A DNA stretch of 64,000 nt from Phellopilus nigrolimitatus (lineage: Eukaryota > Basidiomycota > Agaricomycetes > Hymenochaetales > Hymenochaetaceae): the NCBI GenBank assembly GCA_021029095.1, contig JAJOHG010000001.1:868001-932000 (forward strand). Reading direction: 5' to 3'. Of the stretch, positions 46,363 to 56,701 are shown in pieces (positions within the stretch are counted from its first letter, which is position 1; every line of letters begins with the position of its first letter). Below the pieces are notes generated by a model. That model did not search any database. It saw only the letters and a program-made list of their open reading frames with translations, and had not been told where the DNA came from. Position numbers and translations under genes: made by a program.

Positions 46363-49300
46363 ATGCTGAACGACAATGTCCAAGTAGCTGCAGCCGTCGC
46401 TGTGCTGTCTATTTTATTGCCATTCACGTTTCGCGTTCTTTTATCGCCATGGACCTTTGTCTTCGTGTTCCCCCCACTTCTGGCGCTCGCGTTGCTGGCC
46501 GGCTTTCTGTCCTATCTGTTTCTGGGGCATATTATTGATAAGAGGCGTCTAAACTCAAGTCGAAGGCTTCTGCAGTCAGCCCGGCCTCTGGCCTTTTCGA
46601 CTCCTGCAGCGTGGCAGGCAGTGTTGACGCGGTCGAAGTGGTCCCACAAATCACCACACAGTCTTCCTCCCTTGCGTCCGGACTATCCTTCTGTCTCAGC
46701 GGCAGCGAATGAAATCCTGATCATGATAGTCAGGGATTTCGTTCTAACATGGTATACGGAGCTGTCATCCTCTCCATCGTTTCCCACTGCTGTATCCGAA
46801 AGCGTCCACGGCTCTTTGGAAACTCTATTAGACAGGGTGCAAAGTATGGACTTGGCCTCTTTAATTGTTAGGCGCATCCTCCCTCAATTGACATCGCATG
46901 TCGATCAGTTCAGGTACTCTGAGACAGCACTACGCGGAGCTGGTCTTGAGAGACATTTGACGCAATCAGAAGAGCTGGATCTACTCCTAGCTAGTCGCTA
47001 TGTAAGCAAAGGAGGGAGCTTGCATCCGGCAGTGGATAACCTTTCGACTACGTTCACAAAGCAATCTGAGGAGACGCACCTTAGATCACTTGTGGATGCT
47101 GTACTTCCCTTCAGTACTACCCCCTAAGGATGCTAATAGCAAAGCCGTCCGTATTGTCGCTCGAGAAATTGTTGCATGCTGCGTTTTGGCTCCAATTACA
47201 GACCTGTTGTCCGATCCAGACTTTTGGAATCGCACAATTGATCAACTTGTACGTGCTTTGCCGTCGGCCGACATAAGATTACTGATTTGTTTAAAGGCAG
47301 GGGCAGCTATCAGACAGCAGTAAGCAAATGTTTTCTCTTGTTGAGATTATCCTGATATTTACATATCCTATCAAATCAACCAGGAAACTCATCTCAAAAG
47401 TCAGAAATGTCTTGGAATCTCAGTCTCCATCTCGCAACTCTCGTTCGCCACAACAAGTCAAAGCACCCTCAGCAGGAAGTAATAACACTGCGTACAGACG
47501 CTCGCCACTTCGAGGCCTTCCTGCGCAGTATTAGGCCGTTGTGATTCCCTTCTCGACGCTCGCCGTCTGAAAAATGACGTTGTGGGAGAGATTAGGCGAA
47601 CAAGGGCTTTACTGGGTAAGGAAGATTACGGGTCACGTCAAATTCCTGTATATCTGATATTTTGCTAGCGAAACACGAGAACGAGGACTGGATAGACGGG
47701 AAGAAAACAGAAGATGTCGTCGCTTTTCTCGATCGTCTATACACTGCGAAACGAAAGATAGAGAAAAGGATCAGTATCTTGGGTGGTCAGGACGACTCAG
47801 TGAGCAGAGGACTGCTGTACCTAACGTATTAGTATTCATTGACAATATTAACCTTCTGTAGCAATCGGCACTTCTTCAAGACACCGACACGATGTCCTCA
47901 TTGCATCTTCGAGTCATACTAACTAACCCGAGTTCCCTATCCTATTTTATGGAATTCATGGACCGTCGCGGTCGTTCTTTACCAGTCCAGTTTTGGCTGA
48001 CAGTCGAGAGCTTTAAGAATCCTCTCGAGTCTGTCGAATCAGACTCATCTGGCGAAGATTACGAGCCTTTGGCTAGTGCCACCTCTGCTGCAACACTGAA
48101 GGAGGATTTAAAGATGATTAACGATCTTTACTTTGCGAACACAGCTACACCTACAGCACTATCCTCCATCTCTCAGAAGCACGTAGAGGCGATCCGCTCG
48201 TATGCTACAGATGAGTCTGTTTCAGCTTCACAAGAAAGAATGGCTCGACGGAGTGTGATGCTGGCGCAGAGACAAGTTGAGCAGGATATGGACCTTGACT
48301 TTGAAGAATTCAGACGAAGTGACTTGTGGTTCCGAGCAGTCGGTGATCTGGGTCCAAAAGGTCAAACAAGCGAGGCACCATTGCCTGCACCCCCTCCTCT
48401 GCAGAGCAAACTGTCGTCTTCTGGAAGTCTTTTGACGTCCCTGGTTCAAGGCTTTACGTCAGATCTGACTCGAGCTCCTGCGAATCTGGGGTCACCCTTC
48501 TTCCATCGTCCAGAGTCAACACCTCCATCGCTCAGCGCTCCAAAAATGTCGAGGCCGCACGTTTCAGCAGAGTCTAGTCGATCCTCTAATATACCTTCCC
48601 CAGTCCCCAGTCGCTCAGCGTCTGCGCAGGCTCCTTCGAGCAGCTTAGAGTTCCTCATGTCCTCTTCAGATGCAGAAGTCGGTGGCTTGACTCGAGCCCC
48701 ACTTTTCGATGAAGCAGAAGATGGGCGACTACTCTCTGCTGATGCAGAAGAGGCGCAGCGCATGGAAGCTATCCAGGCGGCAGTCACGGATATTATCGCC
48801 TCTGAAAATAGGCTGGACACGGAGCAAACGACTCGGAATCTTCCTTCGACCGAACCTGTGGACCGTGCAGGAGATGATCGTGACTCGCGCAGTGTCGGGT
48901 CGAAGCGCAGTGTTATATTTGCAGATGCTGTTGAAGATGCCGTAGAGCAGGAGGCTGGAGAAGACGAGCAGGAACAAGGAGCTTTTCACCATGCGGCGCC
49001 TGGCGATCTTCACCTTTCTGACGAGATCACCCGGCTAGAGAACAATGTAGCCCATCTTCAGTCCCAAGATGTCATATTGGACACTCTGATAAGGAAGGCT
49101 GAATTGACGGGCGATGCACAGGAATTGCGTCTCCTCAGGAAGTCAAAATCCGCTCTTGAAAGAGAGCTCAGGCAGCTTACCTTCCAGAAAATGCAGTACG
49201 AGCAACATGACTCTGCGACTAAATTGATGCCTGGACGGACGAAGGCCTCGATAGTGAGCTCGACTACTGGAGAAGAAGAGGGCAAGCAAGTTGTTAGGTA

Positions 49301-50575
49301 CTTGATCGAGGTTCAACAGCTTGGACTCGACGGCACTTTCGCGTCTGGTTGGGTGATAGCGCGGAGATACAGCGAATTCTTGATCATGCATCAGCGATTG
49401 AAGGAGCGATACTTGACTGTGAAGAATCTAGATTTCCCCGGGAAGCACCTCGTGACGGCACTTTCGGTCCACCTGGTGGATAGTCGAAAGGCCGCCTTGG
49501 AGAAATATCTACAGGTCTGTCATTTCCATCCTTCTATACTGTCACATTGCTGATGGCTGGTGCAGAACCTCTTGACAATTCCGATGGTTTGCGACAGTCA
49601 AGAACTTCGGGCGTTTCTTTCCCGTGACTCGCCTTTCATTGCGAAGGCAGTTCCAGAAATAAATGCGAAAGAAGCGCCTGCATTTCCTGGGCACAACATA
49701 GTCCGTAACATGTATCGCTCATTCACAGAGAGCATCGATGAGGTGTTCTTCGGGCCTTCGATGCTTGACGTGATGATCGGCAGGCTCACTCGACAGGCTG
49801 CCGAATTTGCGGGCATCGTCGGGACGGCCGTGAATGACGAAGACCTCGTCACCCAAGCACTGAAAGCATCAGGGAAAGCAGCGCCAGATGACGCTCTGGC
49901 CCAGCTTCCCGGAGATCTGAAACCTCTGGAAGGGGAGACTAGCACCTCATCCTTTACAGCTCCTATCTGCGATCTCATCCTTGCGGTTTTCGAGCTCGAC
50001 AAGAAAAACAATTGGCTGAGGAGGCAGGCCATTGTCATCATTCTGCAGCAGGTGCTAGGAGACACGGTCGAGCGGTGCGTTTCTTAAAGATACTGGATGA
50101 CCCGGTCTAAACTGCGTTCATACAGAAAATTCCGAGATAGCATGAAGTCCCTCCTCGACGAACCACATCTACTTTCCTACATCAATATTTTCAAAGATGG
50201 CATGTGGCCTGGCGGCCGCCTCAAATCTACTGGTGTGCCGAGGACTTCCGACGAAAAGGCGCGCACGAGGGATGAAGCGAATCGCAAGCTTTCAGCGTTG
50301 TTACCTGGTAAGCTAATGTTGTTCTTTTCTGATTCGCATAAGAAGCTAATGGTGCAATAGATGTCGCTGCGAACATGATGGGCCGCTCAAATGCTCGTCG
50401 GGGTGCACGACGCATCTTCGCAGTGCTGCAGAACCGCAGACTCAACCAGCATATTGTCTATACCGTTCTCGACGAGGTATGTATTTATTTTCCGCGGATC
50501 TTAACAGCAGGGCTCATAAATCATTAGATTTTCGTAGCTCTTTTCCCAGAGACCAGCAAGTCTTTCGCACGCTGA
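46363..50575 (+). CDS. Mdm1/SNX13-like protein (PXA-RGS-PX-nexin C)
   Basis: Organelle-contact and lipid-binding sorting nexin. N-terminus with membrane segments (VFVFPPLLALALLAGFLSYLFLG); PXA domain up to PPKDANSKAVRIVAREIVAC and DPDFWNRTIDQL; RGS domain HLRVILTNPSSLSYFMEFMD; a long acidic and Ser-rich linker; PX domain VRYLIEVQQLG, ARRYSEFLIMHQRLKERY, LDFPGKHL; C-terminal nexin domain with WLRRQAIVIILQQVLGDTVE, DGMWPGGRLK and IFVALFPETSK before TGA at 50573-50575. In yeast Mdm1 tethers ER and vacuole at sites of lipid storage. Three one-base discrepancies lie in the first part (47110, about 47430, about 47536); from about 47.6 kb on the frame is clean. Confidence 0.9.
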
Positions 50576-53500
50576 TCCTTCGTACTACATTGGCTTGGAT
50601 ATCTATAATTAAAGCACGACCCATCCACGATTTAAATTATGTTTCATGGTCAGCATCTACGTTGTGTCTCCTAATTGCACGCACCTCATTGAATTATATC
50701 GCGTTTTAAAGAATACGTTTTTATATTTCTACACCTGATGCATTTGAGTGAGCAGGGTACATTGGACCAGGTCTCGTTTCGTTTTTGTTTCTTGGCAAAA
50801 AGTGGAAAGGCAAATCGTGAACGAAGAAGAGGGCCCTGTAGGGTCTGCTGCGTAGCATGTCGACAGGAGTCTAGACTACCCGCGTCATCCCCGCGGTAGC
50901 TTTTGTCCTCATCGCATCGAGCTATTTTGCCACAGAGCATCTATGAAGTCATCATCCAGGCCCTCGTCGACATCGAATGGCCTCGGAGCCACACGGGACA
51001 CTAGACCAGTTCGTCGAGCTGTGTCGGCGGGAAAATGCTCGGGAATGCCTGATAGTGTTTAGACTTGCGGGAACAAGAGCACGGCGACGAGTTATGACGC
51101 GGGTGATTTGCACATATAGACCGGGATCGCCTGGCCTTCTTCGTGGCTCGTTGCCTCTGCTTCAATCGAAGATCGACGTCGACGTCATTCGCTCGACGCA
51201 AATACCTGCGAACGTGCCCACTGGTGACGAGGCAGGTTTGCGAGCCCCGCGATAGACAACGTGTGCCTCAAAGGCGACTCAAAAATGGTACATGGGCATC
51301 TGAGAATCCTGGTGGGCAATCCGTTGGTCGGATTCAGATCGAATCGCGAAACTCGGGACGTGCTACGCACTTCATCCGGTCAACGGGTCTGGTTTCTCGA
51401 CGAGATCATTGCTTTGGGAGACCCTCGACGTCTAACGGCGCGGACATACACTCGCGCCCCTTGTTGAATCGGAGGTGGGAGAAGAGGCGGTGCACTTTAG
51501 TGCTTCCAGGGCGGCGTAGACTCGTTGTTAAAGCGGGATTCGAAAAAACCTACGAGGTCGGCGTGGCGAGGACGTTGCGTGTTCGATCGATCTCGCACGT
51601 ACGCTCTCCGGATGACGGCGCGGAGCTCCAGAAGGAGACCTGAAAATTGGTACGATAGAGGAGATTGAAGGTTTATTGGGTGCGGGGATCAGATACAGGT
51701 GAGAATTTGAGGATGAGAATTCTAGGAACTCTTCGTCTTCGAAGAACTTGTTCAGCGTTGCAAGGAATGAATGCGGCTTGGTCAACTATGCGGACGGCTT
51801 TGGAAGTCCGATGTGCTGCTTGCATTGTGCATTCAACTGGCCATCTCTGGTGAACAGTTCTTGTACAGATGTGCCATTGCTTGCTTGCCTCAGGCTGGCA
51901 AAGAAGCTGCAGTTGAACACGAACCTTAGCATTCCGTGCGTACGTACGACAACTTCGACTGATACCGACGTCCTCTTCTGAAGAAAGCGTAATGACAAGA
52001 AGTTGGAAGCATGGCCGAAGACAATGCAAAGAACTGTCTCGGTCAAGACGCGACTCCGAGCGAGAGAAAAACGTTCATGGGTGCGCCCAATCACTGGGAC
52101 GCGTGCCGTTCCAGAGCAGAGCGGCTCTCATGTTTCCTGCGTTGTGAGTCCAGAAGGAAGAAGCCGAAGAAGCAAACGCCACCGGGCATGAGATTATGAG
52201 TCATCACCCTTCGCCGTCTTCTTCGCATTGTACTGTCGAAGTGATCGCGTTCGAGCTGATGAGCTGTCCCGTCTTCTTCGTGTCTTCGTCAATGGCCACA
52301 TCAACATGAGGGGGTTTTCGTACGATTATCAGACGAGCGCGAAGCTGCGAAAATGTATAGGCGGCCCTGGACGAGATGAACGGATGTTGAGTTGCCAGAC
52401 CGATATCGCGCACCCTTCGTATACGCACCGTGCCCCCCGGATAACTGGAATGGACAACTATCGGAGGCATCAGTACGAGCAATCGCCGGTATTTCTAATC
52501 GCTCGCGCAGAAACACCTAAAGCCAGGCAAATTTCTACAATAAGAAAGGCGCTCCGTCTCAACTATACGCCGGCGAGTAGAAAAAAAAAAAATAAGGATG
52601 GTCGGCTCCAAGGAACGTGCGCGCGCGCTGCACGTTCCTGGCTCCAAAATGCCCCCATGGTGGCGCGATGCATTGCGGTCCGCGCGCATACAGTTGGCGT
52701 TTGACAGACCAGCCAAGCCCGAATCACGAAACGAGGCACGGAGGCGCCGCGGTGCCGCTCGCCTCGTGCCTCGTTCAAGCCCATGAGCGAAGGCTGCCAC
52801 GGCCAGCCAACAGGTCGAAGCCAGCCACTGCGCGCCCACGAAGGGAAACGACACAGCCCGGAGAAAAAGCACGCTTCTCCGAAGACGGCGCTAGAGCGGC
52901 GCTTCGTGTCCGTCGGCGCAAACACCGCATGAGTCAGCGAGCCTTCCGCGCGCGGCGGTCGATCCACAATGGCTGTGCCCCCCTCCCAGAGCGCCCGGCC
53001 GAGATCAAAATAAGATTTGGAACGGCGCCGCGGAAGACAGGGACTCTGGGCGGAAGGCGCGCTGGCAGTGGACGATTAGCCTGCCGCCAGGGCCAAAAAT
53101 ACGCCGCACCGTGGGCCCTTCTCACTTTCGACAGCGATGAATAAGAACGCGCCGCGAGGAGTCTGATCGGCCGCGCACGGCAGTGCGGCGCATTCCACCC
53201 AACGCGGAAGCGAGAGACGAGAGATGCCCCGAGGCCCCAAAGCATAAACGCAGTTTCCGCTCTCGCAGCGTCCAGCCATCTACTCCACACTGCCAGCCAT
53301 GGGATGAAAAGATGGTACATGCCCAGCGCATGCATCGCAGGTTCTCCCGCTGGCCACCCTAGTCGCCCACGAAGAAGAAGAAGGCGGCGCTGCTTATCGC
53401 TGCGCGCGCGAGAGCGCGTCTTTTCGCGCCTGCAGGCCGGCGCAGTGTGCGTGTGAATGTGGCTGAGTATGCTGATCAAAGGCGCGCGCGGCTAACGCGT

Positions 53501-54589
53501 CGCGTAACGCGTTTTTGTCTTTGTTGCCATGGATCGTCGGAGTGGCATGTCGTAAAATAGCCGTGCGCGATTAGAGGGGCGGCGGTATTTGTGGCTCGCG
53601 TTATCTCCCATTATAGGCCCTCCTATCGCCCGAACTCATGTCTTTGCGAGTGCGACTCCCGGGAACGTATGTGTGTAGTGATAGGTATGTATTGCACAGC
53701 GACTACTTACTGACAATATAGAAAGCGTGATAAAGAGTTTTAGTACATTTCAAGGCGAGTCAGTCGGATAAAAAAGGAGGAACCAGTCGTAACTGCCGCG
53801 CTATGCTAAGATACTTCGTCACCGTCCCCCTCGCGCTCCCTTTTCCCAGCAGACCTGTCCGTGAATGGGGAACCCTATTTGATGACGAAAAAAAAAGAAA
53901 GAAGAGAGAAAGGAGAAAGAAGAAGGATGTCATATACGTCAATCAATTGCGGTATGCGTGGATTGGGGAAGGGGGGATATGCAGTCGTTTAATGTGGACG
54001 TGAGGGGAGATGCACGGCAAAATCAAGAGATAGATAGAAATGAAAGAAGAAGAAAAAACAGGGAGACGCGAGGGGAAGCTTTTACTTGTACAGCCCAACT
54101 GCCGGAGAACCGGGTAGGCGAAACAGAAAAAAGAAAATCGGAAAGGCGGACAAAACGCGATCTAGCCTTCTCGACGAGAGTGAGACGATGCGAAACGCTG
54201 AACTGTAATGGGGGGAATTGAGAAATCATTAGAACCACAGACTGAAAGAAACAATCAGAAAAGCGCGGGTTTGCATATGGTAAACAGTCGAGGCGGAAGC
54301 TCGAAAAATGACAAGTGTTGCGGGTGAGTAGATGAGTAAGTGTGAGTAATTGGGGTGGGGGGTATGGCCTCCGGTAGGTCATTTCCGTGAATTTTTGATC
54401 AGAAACGAGCAGGAAAGAAAGAATCCAATAAATCAGGCGTAAAAAAAAAGGCGTGTCCCTGTACAGGAAGATTTTGCTTTCCTATTGAAAACCCGGCGAG
54501 AAGATCAGCCGAGGAGGTCGGCGGAGGGAGTTAAGTTTCCACTACTCACGAAAAAGACACCGAGGCAACTCAATGTGCGCGTCAAGGTT
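50576..54589. other. Gene-poor stretch, GC-rich on the right
   Basis: Both flanking genes end here, so it has no obvious promoter task. Open frames up to 181 codons occur on both strands at 51.1-53.5 kb, but they are Arg/Ala-rich composition effects without recognisable motifs. An A12 run lies at 52581-52592, next to a hairpin. A purine-rich AG tract lies at about 53887-53932. I support no gene. Confidence 0.45.
52611..52639. repeat. Perfect 10-base inverted repeat with GC-rich loop
   Basis: AGGAACGTGC (52611-52620) and GCACGTTCCT (52630-52639) flank the 9-base loop GCGCGCGCT. It is framed by GGCTCC direct copies, and an A12 run lies about 20 bases to the left. Confidence 0.7.
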
Positions 54590-56701
54590 TTACATGCTCG
54601 CAAGCATCGGGCTGTCGCCCCGGATTCCGGTCCCGTACAGCCCGCCGAGCCCCTCGACCCGCATCCCGGGCCAGGGCCCCTGGCGCGCCGCGCTCCCCGC
54701 GCTGTTGCCTGTGCTCGGCGGCGGCGGCGGCTGGATGTTCGGCGACGGCGGCGACTGCACGAAGCACCACTGCTTCACGAACGCCGCGTACGACGAGTCG
54801 CGCGCAAGCGACGACGTCGGCGAGGACACGATCTCCTTCGCGCGCTGCTTCTCCGACTCGGAGGCCGCCGGCAGGGCTGTGTATGATGGCGGCGGCGTGA
54901 TGTCCGCGAGCGACTGCGTCGACGAGTTGTTCGACGGCGACCATGCGAAGCTGTACTGCGGCGCGGTCGCTGGCATCCCGCCGACGATGTGCATATGCGG
55001 CGCGGGCGAGGACGAAGCGCCCGTGTCCGTGTTTGCATGGCTCTCGGTTGGCTGCGAAGCCGCGTCCGACTGGCCGAGAGACTGTGTTTGAGTCCGCGGC
55101 GACGATGGCGGCGAACGCGAAGGGGCGGCGTAATTCAGGAGGTTGAGCTTCGTGGGTAAGGACGTGTACAGCGTCGCGGCGGCCGAGCGTCCACCCATCG
55201 ACGACAACGCCGGCTGAGGAGTTGAATGGTGTCGTAAGGGCTGAGAGGGCCGCGCAGGCATGCTTGGGCGGTGCGTGCGGGGAGAAGGGAGGGCGAACCG
55301 TGCCGACGGCACCTGCGTGCCGTGCGCGGTCGCCTGGACGGCCTCCGTCGTCGGCGTGCCCTTCAGCGTCGACGGCGCGCTGAACGTGCGCTGCTGGCTG
55401 TTGCCCATCACGGGGCTCAAGCGCGCGGAATCGTTCACTGGCGTCGAGTGCTCCTTACCCCTCGCCCCGCCTCCCGCCGGCTTGAAGCATACGCGGTAGT
55501 TCTTTCCTTCGTTGTTGTCCCACCACTCGCCGATGCCCGTCGCCGTGTACCGAACCACCAACCACATCGTCTTCTCGTGCAGCTTGCGCTCGAGGTCCTC
55601 GAGCCGGATCACGAAGCTGAACCGGTCCCACGTATTGCTGAGGGCACTGGAGGCAGCATGGTCCCCGAACGTGTTCGGGGTCGGGAAAGGCGGGGGTAGG
55701 GACGGAAGAGAGACGACATGCTTGCAAACGACCTCTGATGTCGTCTGCCAGTCGTCCAGCGTAAAGCGCACTGCTACCTCCTTCGAGAACGCGATGTTCC
55801 GGACGAGAATTGATCCGCGCAGCACGGGTGGACGCGACCGAGGCAAGACGAGGGTCTCGACGTGGACGTTCGCGTAAGTCGGTGGGTGCGCCGCTGGGAT
55901 GGACGAACTCGCGGTGTGGTCGATCTCGAAGCCAAGCTCCTCCGCGGCGCTCGGACCCGTGCTCGGGAACGGAAACGCGTTCCGTTCTTGCGCGGGGTTC
56001 GACGAGTCGTATTCTGTCTCCGTCTCTGTCTCTTCTGCCCCGGAGCCAGAGCGCGAGACGTTGACCGGCTTGCCGGTGCTTTTGAAGACGCGAACGTGCC
56101 GGAGCGCCTCCTCGCCCGCAAAGTGAACATTCTTGGGAGGCCCGTCTGAAGGCGTCGCGGGCTCTGACTGGGCACGGGAGTGCATGCGCAGGGCGGAGAC
56201 GTAAGGAGACGACTGGGACGATTTGAGAGACGGCTTGAGGGGCTTGCCGTTTGACAGAATAATTGGGGTAGACGGGGTGCGCGGCAGAGAGGAGGCGGTA
56301 GAGAGGGTTGTCGGGGACGGGGGTTGAGGGGAGGGTATGGGAGAGCCTCGACGAGGGAAAGGGAGGGAAGAGGTCTGCTCGGACTGGGCAGGAGGGGTGG
56401 AGGGGGCGTTGGAGGGCAAATTGGTGGTGTCGACGGTGAGGCGGAGGGCGTTCATGTCAGAGGAGGGCGCGTCGTCGGACGAGTCGCTGTCCTGGTCGTC
56501 AAAGTGGAAGACGGCCTTGCGCTCGCCATTGTGGGACTTGCGACGGGGGAGATTTGGGAGGGAGACAAAAGCGCCAGGGCCGCGCTCGTCGGAGAAGGGT
56601 GGCGTCGCCGAGCGAGTGCGCCTGTGCTTTGGGCGCAGCTTGAGAGGCGGGATGTCGTAGACGGCAGCTTCTGGAGACAGCGGCGGCTTGGCATAGGGCA
56701 T
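54590..56701 (-). CDS. Glycogen-targeting PP1 regulatory subunit with CBM21 domain
   Basis: Brings protein phosphatase 1 to glycogen to activate glycogen synthase (Gac1/PPP1R3 type). Single open frame of 703 codons. N-terminal half disordered, Ser/Pro-rich. A PP1-binding RVxF-type motif KNVHF lies at residues 190-194, followed by ALRHVRVFKSTGKPVNVS. CBM21 domain about 280-406: YANVHVETLVLPRSRPPVLRG, VRNIAFSKEVAVRFTLDDWQTTSEV, WDRFSFVIRL and GEWWDNNEGKNYRVCF, where the last block holds the aromatic and Asn residues that bind glucan. The C-terminal 290 residues are low-complexity, Ser/Pro/Ala-rich. The sequence is strongly GC-rich, which explains the long antisense frames. Confidence 0.9.
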   Translation of the reverse strand: MPYAKPPLSPEAAVYDIPPLKLRPKHRRTRSATPPFSDERGPGAFVSLPNLPRRKSHNGERKAVFHFDDQDSDSSDDAPSSDMNALRLTVDTTNLPSNAPSTPPAQSEQTSSLPFPRRGSPIPSPQPPSPTTLSTASSLPRTPSTPIILSNGKPLKPSLKSSQSSPYVSALRMHSRAQSEPATPSDGPPKNVHFAGEEALRHVRVFKSTGKPVNVSRSGSGAEETETETEYDSSNPAQERNAFPFPSTGPSAAEELGFEIDHTASSSIPAAHPPTYANVHVETLVLPRSRPPVLRGSILVRNIAFSKEVAVRFTLDDWQTTSEVVCKHVVSLPSLPPPFPTPNTFGDHAASSALSNTWDRFSFVIRLEDLERKLHEKTMWLVVRYTATGIGEWWDNNEGKNYRVCFKPAGGGARGKEHSTPVNDSARLSPVMGNSQQRTFSAPSTLKGTPTTEAVQATAHGTQVPSARFALPSPRTHRPSMPARPSQPLRHHSTPQPALSSMGGRSAAATLYTSLPTKLNLLNYAAPSRSPPSSPRTQTQSLGQSDAASQPTESHANTDTGASSSPAPHMHIVGGMPATAPQYSFAWSPSNNSSTQSLADITPPPSYTALPAASESEKQRAKEIVSSPTSSLARDSSYAAFVKQWCFVQSPPSPNIQPPPPPSTGNSAGSAARQGPWPGMRVEGLGGLYGTGIRGDSPMLASM

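Noticed and set aside
52934..53479. 181-codon open frame on the minus strand in the GC-rich stretch
   Set aside because: Arg/Ala/Leu composition follows GC content, no motif, and other frames over the same bases are equally open.
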